Source: Gerris lacustris (taxonomy: Eukaryota; Arthropoda; Insecta; Hemiptera; Gerridae). Taken from it: a DNA stretch of 64,000 bases. Each line of letters begins with the position of its first letter. Position 1 is the first letter of the stretch. Shown here piece by piece: positions 1-10,597 of the stretch. A program made the position numbers and the translations under genes. The DNA lies in assembly GCA_951217055.1 (NCBI GenBank), contig OX578282.1:10975877-11039876 (forward strand), given 5' to 3'. The notes under the pieces were generated by a model. That model saw only the letters and a program-made list of their open reading frames with translations. It searched no databases and had not been told where the DNA came from.

Positions 1-570
1 ACATTACATGTATGAGAAGATATCGCGTGAAGTCTATCCGAGTCGTATTCTGTGTCTGTATGTCATTGCATGGCAGTAGTTCAGTCGGCAGAAGCGTACT
101 GCGCCTCTGGATAACATAATAAATAAATAAGATACCTCCTACCGTTGAAGATCAGAATTCCGTGACGAGGAGGGGTCTCTTTACGTATTAATTACTCGTA
201 TACGAATCATAGTGTGCGTTTATTATTATAGGTTTGCGCATGTGTTAGCGTGTATATACGAGTAAACGTGAAGAGAAAGTGAAGTTACTTTCACGGTATA
301 GTGAGAAGGGTGGTTAGAAAAAGTACCGTTAGGTTTTCTTATGAAGCAAGGTCAACTTTGTACCTCTCTTTCACTTCTGACCGGAAGTACGCTCCGGTAG
401 ATGGCAGGTGTGTCCGGAGTCAGTGGGTAAGTGGTGCCAACCTTGAGAACACGAGGGGAACGATATTACTCGTGTATACCTGGCCTGGTATCCCTCTTGC
501 GCCGTGTTATCCAGTCTTCTCTTCTTGCCTTCTTTTACGTTTTAAATCTTCACCACACCATTCGTTCTAA
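1..570 (+). other. GC-richer leader region, possible promoter and untranslated exon
   Basis: This stretch is clearly richer in G+C than what follows and matches none of the repeat families recognised elsewhere in the window. A TATATA box lies at 252-257. A strong splice-donor match, GTAAGT, lies at 427-432, so an untranslated first exon of roughly 283-426 is possible. An open frame from GTG at 301 to 570 crosses that donor and has no recognisable domain, so it is not taken as a gene. Without transcript data this is only a candidate; it could equally be the end of an older repeat. Confidence 0.2.
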
Positions 571-1227
571 AAAATAGGTCCGAGAAAACTCAGACAAACT
601 TTCCCGTGTACGAGTTCTTAATTACTTAGCCCAGTGTTTTCCATTTATTAGTTTTCATAGGAACATTTAATTATTCCAGTTTTTTCCCCATTTTTTAGTT
701 TTCGAGTTTTGCTGGGTACATTTAGTTATTATTGACCATTTTATCAAAATTTATCATAAAAATAACTTCTCCTCGGCGGGGAATCGAACCTTGCTCTCTT
801 CTTCCACGTTTAAAGCTATTTTCTTATGATCTAGATCTTTCCCGGTGAAACGGCTTATATCGTTAGATTTTTATTTAAATGAACACTATTTCAGATTTTG
901 TTAATCAAAATCGTTGGAACCCTTTTTGAAAAATAATTTTCACGTTTTTTCAGAGTTTTTGGGGCGTAGCACCCCCAAATTTGGAGCTAAAATTGATTTC
1001 TCGATTTCGCCTCGGGGTATGATTTTTCTAAACATGTATGCCAAAGTTCGTCTAAATCGGTAGTTTAGGCTCCAGGCGTCTGCGAATACAGAATACAGAC
1101 AACAGACAGAGATTTTTTAAAATACCACTTTTTGGACTCAGGGACCTCAAAACATGAAAATCTATCAAAATCCCAAAATCTAATTTTCGCGCCATCACAA
1201 TACTTTCTCTTTATGTTAGAAAGTAAA
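571..1227 (-). repeat. Dispersed repeat family B, copy 1
   Basis: About 650 bp running from GGTCCGAGAAAACTCAGACA to a terminal hairpin, TACTTTCT at 1201-1208 pairing with AGAAAGTA at 1218-1225. The same sequence recurs at 33140-33715 (same strand) and 28573-29155 (opposite strand). The middle has a CAGACAACAGACAGA stretch and a conserved 'TTTAGGCTCCAGGCGTCTGC' block. Read on the minus strand, GGTTCGATTCCCC at about 778-790 matches the Pol III box B consensus. No coding sequence is visible. It is a non-autonomous repeat; its class is not identified. Confidence 0.8.
1201..1225. repeat. Terminal hairpin of family B, copy 1
   Basis: An 8-bp stem, TACTTTCT/AGAAAGTA, preceded by CACAA. It closes the repeat and matches hairpins at 28573 and 33688. 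Confidence 0.75.
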
Positions 1228-1230
1228 ATA

Positions 1231-1773
1231 GACTGCCATTAGTGTGGCACATAGCTTCCTCGCATCCTATCATGTACTTTATTGTTATAATGTTTATTGT
1301 GTAAAAACTATGAATAGTTTTAGCGATCTTTAACACTTCATAGCGGTGTCGCTGTTGGTTTTACTAAAAAATTGTATTGGAAAAAAATGTTAGTCTCATT
1401 GAATAGATGAAGTTAGATTTTTTTCCCCGACCAAAAATTCCAATTTTAAATTTAAAGTTCACGTTTACACGAGCGTTACTCGTGAACGCTTGGACGGATA
1501 ACGTTGTCCAACGAATTCGTCCTGGGCATAGGTAAAATGAACATGTCTACCAAATTTCATCAAAATCGGTCAAGTACATTTACTCAAGTTATCGTCGCAC
1601 GTTTCATAATTCGCGGACACACAGACCGACAGACAGACAGACACTAGACCAAAAATGTTCCCTGATGTCTGAAACGGATTTCTGTCTTGGAATTTTTGAA
1701 ATCGGAGGCATAAAAGTTTTTTGTTCTCAAAAGTGAACACAATGCTTCCGTTACCTTCGGTAAGCTCGGAAGC
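1231..1773 (+). repeat. Dispersed repeat family A1, copy 1
   Basis: Begins GACTGCCATTAGTGTGGCAC and ends with the hairpin GCTTCC (1744-1749) / GGAAGC (1768-1773). The body carries an ACAGACCGACAGACAGACAGA microsatellite near 1620-1643. Almost the same sequence recurs at 5433-5991, with partial copies at 54779-55110 and 56165-56330. The minus-strand open frame at 1570-1851 is a by-product of the microsatellite and is not a gene. Confidence 0.8.
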
Positions 1774-2631
1774 AAAATACCAAATTGATTTAAAAAATAC
1801 AGCCAAGGGATATTTTTGCAAACAAATATTTTGATATAATAAGTAAAACATGTCGGATATATCGACAGGTTAGATACTTACTAACTTACAGAGGAACTGC
1901 TCATCATAACGGCAGACTAAACTTCTGGCTTCAGTCCACAATAAAGCCTGGATACCGCTGAAAGCACTCCAGGTTTCTGAGGGGGAAATTGAAACTGGAT
2001 TTTTCTCTTAGATAAGTTAGAAGATGCTGTGTTACAATTTGTAACACAAGTTACAAATTGTTACAAACATGTTGTAATCAACCAAGTTGGTTATAGATCA
2101 CAAATACGAAACTGCATATTTAACTCACATTAGATACTCAATTTTTACCCTCATTATATATTGATTATTTCCACTTTGTAAATTGAATTTTCTACAAACC
2201 ACGCACAAAATAATAGTTTTTTTGTAGACTGACCTAGCTATTGATTTTTCCACACTTGATACACAATTATGTGTCTTTGCTACTATTCTAGAACATATAT
2301 TAATTTTGTAAAAAATAACAAATTTCAAATTTAAGTAAGCGGAGGGTTAAAAGAGTTGACAACTTTAAATTAAATTTACCTATTAAATTTTACGTTGAAA
2401 GAAAATATTTAAAAAAATTCTAATTTAATTATAAAACTAATTATTATAAAGAGTTTATTATAAGAGTTGACAACTTTAAGTTAAATTTACCCACTAAATT
2501 TTACGGTCAAAGAAAACATCTTAACATCCTAATTTAGTTATATGAATAATTTTCATTATCAAATGTGTATTTCTAATATAAGAGGAACGGTTGGTTTAAA
2601 AAAGTATAAGTCTATCAAATAAATGGTGCTT
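1774..2631. other. AT-rich spacer with a short direct duplication
   Basis: No gene seen. A palindromic cluster built on GTTACAATTTGTAAC lies near 2030-2070. A segment starting AAGAGTTGACAACTTTAA occurs twice, at about 2349-2410 and 2461-2522, a local tandem duplication with about a 112-bp period. Confidence 0.5.
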
Positions 2632-2830
2632 TTAGGTGTCTGTACGATGTACGAAAAGAAACCTTTTATTATGGCTCTGTGTGTCTGTCTGTCCGTTGGC
2701 ATGTTTCAATTCATAAACTATTACAGCTAGGAACATGAAATTCGGCACACACGTGCATCTCGGCATTTGTGACAACTGTACACTTTTTGGAGTTTTCACA
2801 CGTAATATTTCTAAGATGGCGGGCGACAAA
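2632..2830. repeat. GTCTGTCTGTC-containing dispersed repeat fragment
   Basis: GC-richer segment with GTGTGTCTGTCTGTCCGT followed by 'ACATGAAATTCGGCACAC', the same kind of arrangement (microsatellite next to a 'TGAAATT' block) seen in families A and B. The minus-strand open frame here is the microsatellite read as protein. Confidence 0.5.
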
Positions 2831-3181
2831 ACAACGTCATGACATGTTATACATTAATCTAAAAGTCTTGAAGTGCAGAAAAAGAATATGCAACTATTAA
2901 AATTTTACACTTAATAATTTTAACTTAATCGTACAGAAACCGGCGATTATAGCCTCACGTACTCACGTGAAGAGCGCCTTACTTGCGTTTAACAATTATG
3001 TCCTTTGTTTCAAATTCATTACATTTGTCTTATTGATTTTAAGAAATTGGTTTTTTTTTACCGACTATAATATTGGAATTAAGATCATTTTCATGTATTA
3101 TGTTTATATATTTTCAATATTCCTTCGAGAGTAATACCGATTTAAGAAAGCGATTGTGTTATTATAGTTGAGTTGATAATA

Positions 3182-4333
3182 TACAGGGTGACTGGCGATA
3201 TTTGTGAAAAAATGAAGTAGGTTGTTCTACGCCTCAAGGGCCACAAAAAACACTATATAAGCCTTGGATCAAATCTTAACCGTTCTCCCACAAAATCAAA
3301 TTTCATGATATTTTTAAGATTACATACCTTTGCTCATAAAAGTGCTTATTTCACCAAAAGTATAAAATGTTTGGCACCGTTGTAAAGCTGACAAAATTTT
3401 CTATAAGAAAAATGTAATTTTAAATTTTCATGCCTTCAAATTATATGACAACAATTTTATACAAATTTTATTTTTAAGAAAAAAAAATTAAAAATATTTT
3501 TTTTGAGGTCCTATACCTTGGTAAAGAACCGAGCTCAAACTTTTCGGACTTCAGAAAAAAAAAATTTATTGACTAATGTTTCGATCAATATTAATATTAT
3601 TACCCATTCATAAGGCGGAACTTTTGGTAAACTTCGTTGAAAGTGAAAACGAAACATGTTTATTGTTGCTATTGTTGACACAAAGATGAGTATACTAAAC
3701 CAACCTAGCTTGTTTTTAATTATTTACTCACCTGTAAGTCAAGAATTGCAACAATAAAAACGTTTCTTTTCCACTTTCAGCGAAGTTTAATCAAATTTCC
3801 GTTCAATGAATGGGTAATAATATTAACATCGATCGAAACGTTAGTAAATAAGGAAGTTTTTCCTGAAGTTCGAAAAGTTTAAGCTCGGTTCTTTACCAAG
3901 ATATAGGACCTCAAAAAAAATTTGTATAAAATTGTTGTCATATAATTTGAAGGCATGAAAATTAAAATTACATTTTTCTTACCAAGTCATAGAACCACAA
4001 AGCAATTGATTTTTTAATTTTATTCTTAAATATAAAATTTGTATACATTGTTTGTCATATAATTTGAGGGCATGAAAATTAAAATTACACTTTTCTTATT
4101 GGAAAATGTGTCAGCTTTACAACGATACCAAACATTTTGTTCTAGCTTTGATACTTTTGGAGCAATAACTGTTTTTATAAGAAAAGGTATGCGATTTTAA
4201 AAAAAATCATAAAATATAACCTTGCGGGAAAACGGTTAAGATTTGATCCATGGTTTATAAAGAGTTTTTTGTGGTCCATAAGACGTAGAACAACCTACTA
4301 CATTTTTTCACATATAACGCCAGTCACCCTGTA
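3182..4333. mobile_element. Fold-back DNA transposon (MITE) with TA duplication
   Basis: A 1152-bp element that is nearly all inverted repeat. It starts TACAGGGTGACTGGCG and ends CGCCAGTCACCCTGTA, flanked on both sides by TA (3180-3181 and 4334-4335). The arms, about 550 bp each, stay recognisable to the centre near 3700-3740 (for example ACCGAGCTCAAACTTTTCG near 3530 against its complement near 3880). No transposase frame is present. TA duplication and terminal inverted repeats fit a non-autonomous Tc1/mariner-type element; the assignment beyond that is inference. Confidence 0.85.
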
Positions 4334-4335
4334 TA

Positions 4336-4980
4336 TTTAGGAATCAAATCCCTCTTGCTAAACAATTGAAGTATTTTAAAAAAGAAATTTCACAAGGATT
4401 AGTTAGAAAATATAATGATATAAGAGTGAAATTGAGTGGACTCAGCTATCATGATGAATTTTAAGAATGTGACACACCTTTTGAATCTAACTCATTCGAT
4501 CTAAATTCATGTATTTTTTAAAAATAATATTTAGTTTTTTAGAAATCAAAATTTGGGCATTAATCAAACCTATAAGTAGGTAGGTAGCTTTAAAAAAGCA
4601 GCGTAGTTATGCTTCCCATTAGAAAATATAGTTAGGCTATCTAAGACAAAACTTTCTATTAGATGGGCGGATGAAGAATGCGGTAATTTTAGGTAGGTGG
4701 AATAGAAATTTCTTTTTTATTAGCATTTGATTCTCCATGGTTTATGTTTAACGTCATCTTCCGAAGTAGGAAGATAATGAAGGTATTAGTCACAGATATT
4801 CCTTTGATGGGACAAGTGTTTTTTACAATATATTAAGTAATAAAATACATTTCAGGTTGATTTCTTTTGATACGATTTCTAAAGATAAAAACAAAACTTT
4901 TTATATTGTAAAATTTAATGATTTTGATAAATAACATATTAGGGAATTCAAAATTTAATTTACTAATAAATAACAATAAT
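4336..4980. other. AT-rich spacer, nothing recognised
   Basis: Low-complexity A+T-rich sequence without credible coding frames, RNA genes or internal repeats. Confidence 0.4.
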
Positions 4981-4983
4981 ATA

Positions 4984-5345
4984 TTTTATCTACGATTGAT
5001 ACAAAATATAAACATTTTATCTCTGTTTGAATTAGTAGAAAGTGATTCTATTCGTAGTAGTATTCATTGCGCATGGTCGTTTCATAATTCTTCACATTAT
5101 TGCACGATTATTAGCATGTTTGTTTTCATTTAACAATACTTATTTACTGTTTTTTTAATTAAAGTAACTGTTTTTTTTCTGTATTTATTATTAAAATCCA
5201 ACAATTGTAGATAAAGTGCGGTACGCAACTCGTGCGAAAACTGCATTTTGCTTTGCTCGTGTGATTTTACTACCCTCGCTCTCGCTCGGGTGCAAACTCC
5301 ACACTCGTATGCAAAATGCTTCTTTCCGCACAAGACGCATAATGT
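4984..5345 (+). mobile_element. Family C element, copy 1 (internally deleted)
   Basis: Starts TTATCTACGATTGATAC and ends with the conserved block from GTGCGGTACGCAACTCGTGC to GACGCATAATGTAC. Compared with the copies at 11318 and 27012 it has lost the central part that holds the ATG-containing frame. The open frame at 5216-5416 is the conserved 3' block read through; its sequence is shared by the other copies and is not good evidence of a separate gene. Confidence 0.75.
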
Positions 5346-5432
5346 ACTATTTTTTATTTCAGTGTAATGTTTATAAGTTTAAAATACCGTACTTTATCTA
5401 CGATTGTGGATTTTAATAATAAATAAGAAAAA

Positions 5433-5991
5433 AATAGACTGCCAATTAGTGTGGCACATAGCTTCCTCGCATCCTATCATGTACTTTATTGTTATAATGT
5501 TTATTGTGTAAAAACTATTAATAGTTTTAGCGATCTTTAACACTTCATAGCGGTGTCGCTGTTGGTTTTACTGAAAAATTGTATTTGAAAAAATGTTTGT
5601 CTCATTGAATAGATGAAGTTAGATTTTTTTCCCGACCTAAAATTCCAATTTTAAATTTAAAGTTCATGTTTACGCGAGCGTTGCTCGTGAACGCTTGGAC
5701 GGATAACGTTGTCCAACGAACTCGTCCTGAGGATTGGTAAAATGAACATGTCTACCAAATTTCATCAAAATCGGTTGACATTTACTCAAGTTATCGTCGC
5801 ACGTTTCATAATTCGCGGACACACAGACCGACCGACAGACAGACAGACAGACAGACAGACACGAGACCAAAAATGTTCCCTGATGTCTGAAACGGATTTC
5901 TGTCTTGGAATTTTTAAAATCGGAGGCATAAAAGTTTTTCGTTCTCAAAAGTGAACACAATGCTTCCCTTACCTTCGGTAAGCTCGGAAGC
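5433..5991 (+). repeat. Family A1 repeat nested in family C
   Basis: Nearly identical to 1231-1773: begins TAGACTGCCAATTAGTGTGG, holds a longer GACAGACAGACAGACAGACA run, and ends with the hairpin GCTTCC (5962-5967) / GGAAGC (5986-5991). Its position inside the C element shows it inserted later than C. Open frames on both strands across it are microsatellite readings. Confidence 0.85.
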
Positions 5992-6139
5992 AATAAATAA
6001 TAAACTTCTTGTATGTAAGTTCGTATTTCTCTTTTGATAAAGATGACATTAATTCATTAGTTGTATTTTGTGCCGAATTAATTATTTCGGGAGGCGTATT
6101 ATTCTCCTCATATTTATCATAATCATTTAAATCACACAT
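5969..6139 (-). pseudogene. N-terminal remnant of a family C protein (possible tyrosine-recombinase-type)
   Basis: An ATG at 6139 (minus strand) opens a 56-codon frame that runs out of the C element and stops inside the nested A repeat. The first 48 or so residues belong to C: an acidic N-terminus with EENNTPPEIINSAQNTTN, then SLSKEKYELTYKKFI. Homologous frames occur at 11557-11649 and 27272-27361. The motif S-L-x-K-x-x-Y-E-x-x-Y-x-x-F resembles the start of the helical core-binding domain of tyrosine recombinases such as Crypton-like proteins; that link is my inference from pattern only. No catalytic domain is present, so the frame is a truncated relic. Confidence 0.45.
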
Positions 6140-6425
6140 TGATTTTCACAAAAAAATCGTATAAACAGTTACTTTAATTAAACAAACAGCAAATTAGTTT
6201 TGATAAATGTAAACAAACTCACTAATCGTGCGTAAAGGTGAAGAATTCTTCTTTTTTACCACCCTAGGGCGGTAAACGAGAGGAATTCTTCAGAATTATG
6301 AGACGCGCGTGCGCAATGAATACAAGTACTTAAAGAATCACTTTCTACGCATCTAAACAGAGATACAATGTTTATATTTCACATCAATTGTAGATAAAAG
6401 AAAATACTATAGTTTGTTTACTTTC

Positions 6426-7249
6426 TACCTCAGCAATAAAGTAAATCTTCAATCGGCCTTCACATTATATCTTTTATTTTATTAATTATATTTATCCGCT
6501 TCTTTTTATTTTTATTTTTATTACTTCCAGACATCAAATTATCCAGACAGTGTTTATTAATTCTATGGATGATTAATAGTGATCGTAAAATAAGGTTTTT
6601 TAAAAAAACAAAAATCGAGTCACTTTCTCTCCGATCCAGACGTTTAAAATTGATGCTCTCAGAAGTGAAATTATTTTTTATCCAGGAACCCTTCCGTAAT
6701 ACAGCATCAAGTCTCTAAACTGCTTGTGGATTCCAATCCGTTATTATTTATTATTCAAAAGGCTTTTTTATTAGGGGGAGCTGCCCCCTGATCCGAACAC
6801 TTTCACTTTTAGAAAATGGAATGCACTTTTTAAAAAAAAAAATAAACCAAAAAAAAAATGACTATATGTTAATTTGTATATGGTGGTATGATTATAAAAA
6901 TGCCTTTAATTTTTTTTATTAATTTCTATAAAACTTTAATTATAAAATGAAGACCTTTTTATGAAAGTTGAATGAAATATTGTATAAGTGTAAATTAATA
7001 TTTTATAAATGATATACCAAAAATCTTTTCAATGTAATGAAGCTACTTAATAATTTAGTAATTTTATATTTTAAAATGAATAGTAATGTGAAACCTTAAA
7101 TATTTCCGTCACTCTTTATCTCGTAAGCATTAAAAAATTTTATTAAATAGTAACGAGAAAGCAAGTAACATTCATGAAATAGTGGTTTTTATTAAAGATT
7201 TTTCCTTTCTTCATCTGTGATAATTAATATTATATTGAAAATTATTTTT
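6426..7249. other. AT-rich spacer with one small GC hairpin
   Basis: No gene seen. A short palindrome, GGGGGAGCTGCCCCCT, lies at about 6775-6791; it could mark the end of an old element. The rest is low-complexity A+T sequence. Confidence 0.4.
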
Positions 7250-7286
7250 ACTTTTCCTCACCAATGGTGAAGTATTGTTTTCACCC

Positions 7287-7320
<34 letters not shown>

Positions 7321-7680
7321 CGAGATTTCAACTGAATTATCCGTTTTGGGTGTTTTTAAGACATCCTGGGTGGATTTCAGCATCACGTCTGTATATGTGT
7401 ATGTGTGTTATCATCGTAGCGCCCAGTGTATAAATTTACCTATAGAGAGATGAAACTTGGCAGAAAAATCAGTTCTAACTTCTAGTGCGCCGCCCGGAAA
7501 ATCAACGTTTTCCGCCATCTTCAACTCAGTTTACTAAGTCAGCAAATTTTTTAAAAAATCGAAAAGTGGTCCGATCGAGTTGAAATTTGGCACGAATGTA
7601 CCTCTGTATGAAAAACAAATCTACTAAATTTCATATTGACAGCCTTTTTGAATTTTGAAACTTTGACGATTAATAACACC
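7250..7680. repeat. Hairpin-led dispersed repeat with poly-T
   Basis: Starts with ACTTTTCCTCACC-AAT-GGTGAAGTATTGTTTT (a weak hairpin of the type listed for 25221 and 46390), then an uninterrupted T run of about 30 at 7291-7320, then a moderately GC-rich body ending with a 'TTGAAATTTGGCACGAATG' block typical of this group. No open frame of interest. Confidence 0.5.
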
Positions 7681-7969
7681 GAAAGTATTAATACGTTTTT
7701 TAACAAATAGCATATCGTTGGAACCATTAAAAAAATAAGGAATAAATATAAAAATAAACCCGATAAAATTCTATTAATCAGTTTAAAAGTAATAAGCGAA
7801 CGTAATTATTAATTTGTGTAATACTTTTATTAAACGTCAAAGTTTGTTTACATCTGCCAAATACCGCCAAAATTAAATAATTAAATAAATAAAATAAAAT
7901 AAATAAAAATTATGTATAAACATTTGTTTTGAAAAATTATAATAAAAAAATCAGCTAGTTCAAAACGGT

Positions 7970-8045
7970 CATGGGGCCCCCCCTAGCGGTGGGGGCCCTC
8001 CCGCAATGCGGGCCCATAGTTACGCCACTGGCCGAGATCCCATAC
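7970..8045. repeat. GC-rich palindromic element end
   Basis: A G/C cluster in AT-rich surroundings: GGGGGCCCTCCCGCAATGCGGGCCCATAG followed by TTACGCCACTGG. It resembles the terminus of a DNA element (compare the GGGCGCCCATA ends at 38406 and 39336) but I could not find a partner end nearby. Confidence 0.35.
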
Positions 8046-8627
8046 CGCCGTTCTTCCTCAAGTTACCTTATAGTAATTATTTTTGCTTTCCTAACGATTC
8101 CACTCCTTTTGACTGTCTAAGGATGTCAACCCTACATAATTTTCTTCTCTGTCTTCTTTTCTTGCTTATGTTATTTTCTAAAAAATAAAACTTTTTATTA
8201 AATTAAAATATATCATTACTTTCATCCATTTCACTAAACTAACTAGAACTTTACTTTTAAATATAATAACAAGTTTTAATTTTGTTCTTTCTCATGCCAG
8301 TCTAATCTTGATCATTGTCTAATTCCCAAAGGTTCATCTGTAAGTCCTAGTTTATTTCTGCTGTTCATCCACTTTAAAGAGTTCCACCTTATTCACATGC
8401 AATTTCTTGTTCTATTTAATTAACTCATGATTCCTTCATTTTAAATACAAGCTGAAAAAATTCCCAGTCGTATTACATATTAATAATCTTAGTAGAAATA
8501 ATTATACTTTGAAGCAATGCTAACAACACGTAAGTAATAAATTACTCTGATAGAACACTAATTTCATTAAAAACATTATTTAATTAATAACAATATGATT
8601 GGATGTTTGTGGTAACACTTCATAATT
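8046..8627. other. AT-rich spacer, nothing recognised
   Basis: No credible gene. The 60-codon open frame at 8006-8188 starts inside the GC-rich element end and has no recognisable features. Confidence 0.4.
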
Positions 8628-8721
8628 ATGACTAGAGAGGTTAACAGAAAGTATCACAACAATATTGTCACCACAATTTTATTCATATTAATTATTAACA
8701 AACGCTAACCTAACCCTTCAT

Positions 8722-9431
8722 TAGGGTGGGCCGAAAAAAAAAACTTTTTTGAATTTGAAAAAGTCCAACCTCGTAAAACTTGTGTATGCAGTAGAAACTA
8801 TCATACGTAAAATTTTGGCCCGATCGAATGACACTTAGGTGGTGCACTATCGCTTCAAAGCTTTAAAAACACTATTTATAAGAAATTTTTTATATTTGAA
8901 TTTTTTAAAAATATTTTAGTAATTTTTATTCAATATTAGCATCTATTTCCTCTTTGCTGACATATTATTTGATTGCAGGAAGAAAAATAAAAATAAAAAA
9001 GTTAATTATATATTGAGATAAGTCGGTACATACATAATACATATGTGTACCATTGAGTTAGTCAAGGATATTATTAGGAGCTGCATAACACTAATTTTTC
9101 TATTATCTTTGGAATAACTCAATGGTACACATTATGTATATACCGGCTTATCTCAATCTATAATTAACTTTTTTAATTTTTTTTTCTTCCTGCAATCAAA
9201 TAATATGTCAGCAAAGAGCAAATAGATGCTAATAAGTGAATAAAAATAACTAAAATATTTTTTAAAAAATTCTTAAAAATAGTGTTTTTAATGCTTTAAA
9301 GCAATAGTGCACCACCTAAGTGTCATTTAATCGGGCCAAAATTTTACGTATGATAGTTTCTAATGCATACACAAGTTTTACGAGGTTGGACTTTTTCAAA
9401 TTCAAAAAAGTTTTTTTTTCGGCCCACCCTA
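8722..9431. mobile_element. Fold-back MITE with 8-bp target duplication (hAT-like)
   Basis: A 710-bp element starting TAGGGTGGGCCGAAAAAAAA and ending with its complement CGGCCCACCCTA, flanked by perfect 8-bp direct repeats CCCTTCAT at 8714-8721 and 9432-9439. The arms match over about 300 bp (for example GTGCACCACCTAAGTGTCAT near 9308). An 8-bp duplication with a TAGGG start fits hAT-type elements. No transposase is encoded. Confidence 0.88.
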
Positions 9432-9523
9432 CCCTTCATATCCCTTACCTTTGTGTTTATTAATCCTTCTATAGCGCTAGTCTAACCCCACTTTGTACTT
9501 TTATTTTGTCATAAAAGCTAGTA

Positions 9524-9895
9524 GTTACACTTACACTTACTAGCTTTACACTTACACTTACTAATTTTATACTTACACTTACTAGCTTTACAATTACACT
9601 TACTAAGTTTACAATTACACTTACTAGCTTTACACTTACACTTACTAGCTTTACACTTACACTTACTAGCTTTACACTTACACTTACTAGCTTTAGACTT
9701 ACACTTACTTGCTTTACACTTACACTTACTAGCTTTACACTTACACTTACTAGCTTTACACTTACACTTACTAGCTTTACACTTACACTTACTAGCTTTA
9801 CAATTACACTTACTAGCTTTACACTTACTAGCTTTACAATTACACTTACTAGCTTTACAATTACACTTACTAGCTTTACACTTACACTTACTATG
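9524..9895. repeat. Minisatellite TAGCTTTACACTTACACTTAC
   Basis: About 16-18 tandem units, mostly of 21 bp, with shortened variants, built from the words TTACAC and TAGCTTTA. Because unit lengths are multiples of three it leaves a frame open on the minus strand (9469-9909, repeating KLVSVSV), which is a by-product rather than a protein. Confidence 0.9.
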
Positions 9896-10023
9896 CTAAC
9901 ACTTAACACTGAAGATTATATAAAATGTCGAAACGTGTTTGTTAATAATTATAATATAAAATTGTGTTGTCAATTTTGTTTTGTTACTTTCTTTTAACCT
10001 CTCTAGTCATAATAATAACAATA

Positions 10024-10597
10024 ATTTCAAGATAAAAAGAACTTTTTATATACTACGTTTTTAAATTTTCTGTTGAATCGTATGTAATGTTGATAATATA
10101 ATTGTTATTGTTATAGAATATATAATGTTAGTGAAAAAAAAAATAGTTCCGAATTTATTTACTTCACATAAATGACAACCATCCAGAGAGCTGATCTTAA
10201 ACCTATAAAAGGATAAATCTTTGTACAATGGATCTCCCCAACACCAAATCTAAAGCATGCCATCGATATATATGAAATAATATAATCGATAAATAATATA
10301 ATCGATATTTCCTGTTTTGCTGTCATTCAATGTTTATCTATCACAAATTTGAGACCTGTCAAAATGAAGATTGCGTAAATATTGGATATGGCAAAACAAA
10401 TAAAATAACTTGCGGATTTTCTCCGAACTAATTTTCCATACAGCAAAAATTGCTGAAAACGAATTAAATTCTGCTGAAAGATGGCTAAAAGTATTAAAAT
10501 AATGTATTCGGGAAGTTAGTTAGAAATCGATTTCCATATTTGTACCGGACAAACAAACAAACAAACAAGAATACAAGCTAATAAAAACGTAGTAATA
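10024..10597 (+). mobile_element. Family D repeat, full-length copy 1
   Basis: Begins CAAGATAAAAAGAACTTTTT (a small hairpin, AAAAAG/CTTTTT), then TACTACGTTTTTA, and ends with the inverted match TAAAAACGTAGTA at about 10595. The body contains 'GGATCTCCCCAACACCAAAT', a cluster of ATCGATA words, and a CAAACAAACAAA run near the right end. A full inverted copy lies at 16035-16700 and shorter deleted copies at 25815 and 31470. No coding frame: non-autonomous, class unknown. Confidence 0.75.

Larger units (their letters stand above)
5385..6425 (-). mobile_element. Family C element, copy 2, split by a family A insertion
   Basis: Reads on the minus strand from about 6425 (TTTATCTACAATTGATGTG) to about 5385 (AATCGTAGATAAAGTACGG). 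The continuity is broken by a complete family A1 repeat at 5433-5991. Removing that insert restores the arrangement seen in the intact copy at 11318-11908. It lies back-to-back with copy 1. Confidence 0.75.
8628..10010. mobile_element. TIR element holding a nested fold-back and a minisatellite
   Basis: The ends are inverted repeats of about 80 bp: ATGACTAGAGAGGTTAACAG from 8628 and its complement closing at 10010. They continue as matching 'CACAATTTTAT...TAATTATTAACAAAC' blocks on both sides. The inside holds a complete fold-back element (8722-9431) and a minisatellite (9524-9895). No clear target-site duplication was found. There is no coding capacity, so it is non-autonomous. Confidence 0.65.

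Noticed and set aside
81..113. Initiator TCAGTC at 82 with a downstream GGATA element
   Set aside because: The downstream word is at +27 rather than the required +28, and TCAGT words are frequent; not enough for a promoter call.
301..570. 89-codon frame from GTG in the GC-richer leader
   Set aside because: No ATG start, crosses a strong GTAAGT donor at 427, no domain.
5216..5416. 66-codon frame MRYATRAKTAF...
   Set aside because: It is the 3' block of family C read through; ends outside the element. Conservation between copies is due to shared descent of the repeat.
5670..5993. 107-codon minus-strand frame (SVCLSVCRSVCVSANYE...)
   Set aside because: Lies wholly inside family A1 and its CAGACAGA microsatellite; the same reading appears in the other A1 copy.
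9469..9909. 146-codon minus-strand frame of repeated KLVSVSV
   Set aside because: It is an in-frame reading of the 21-bp minisatellite; unit length divisible by three explains its openness.
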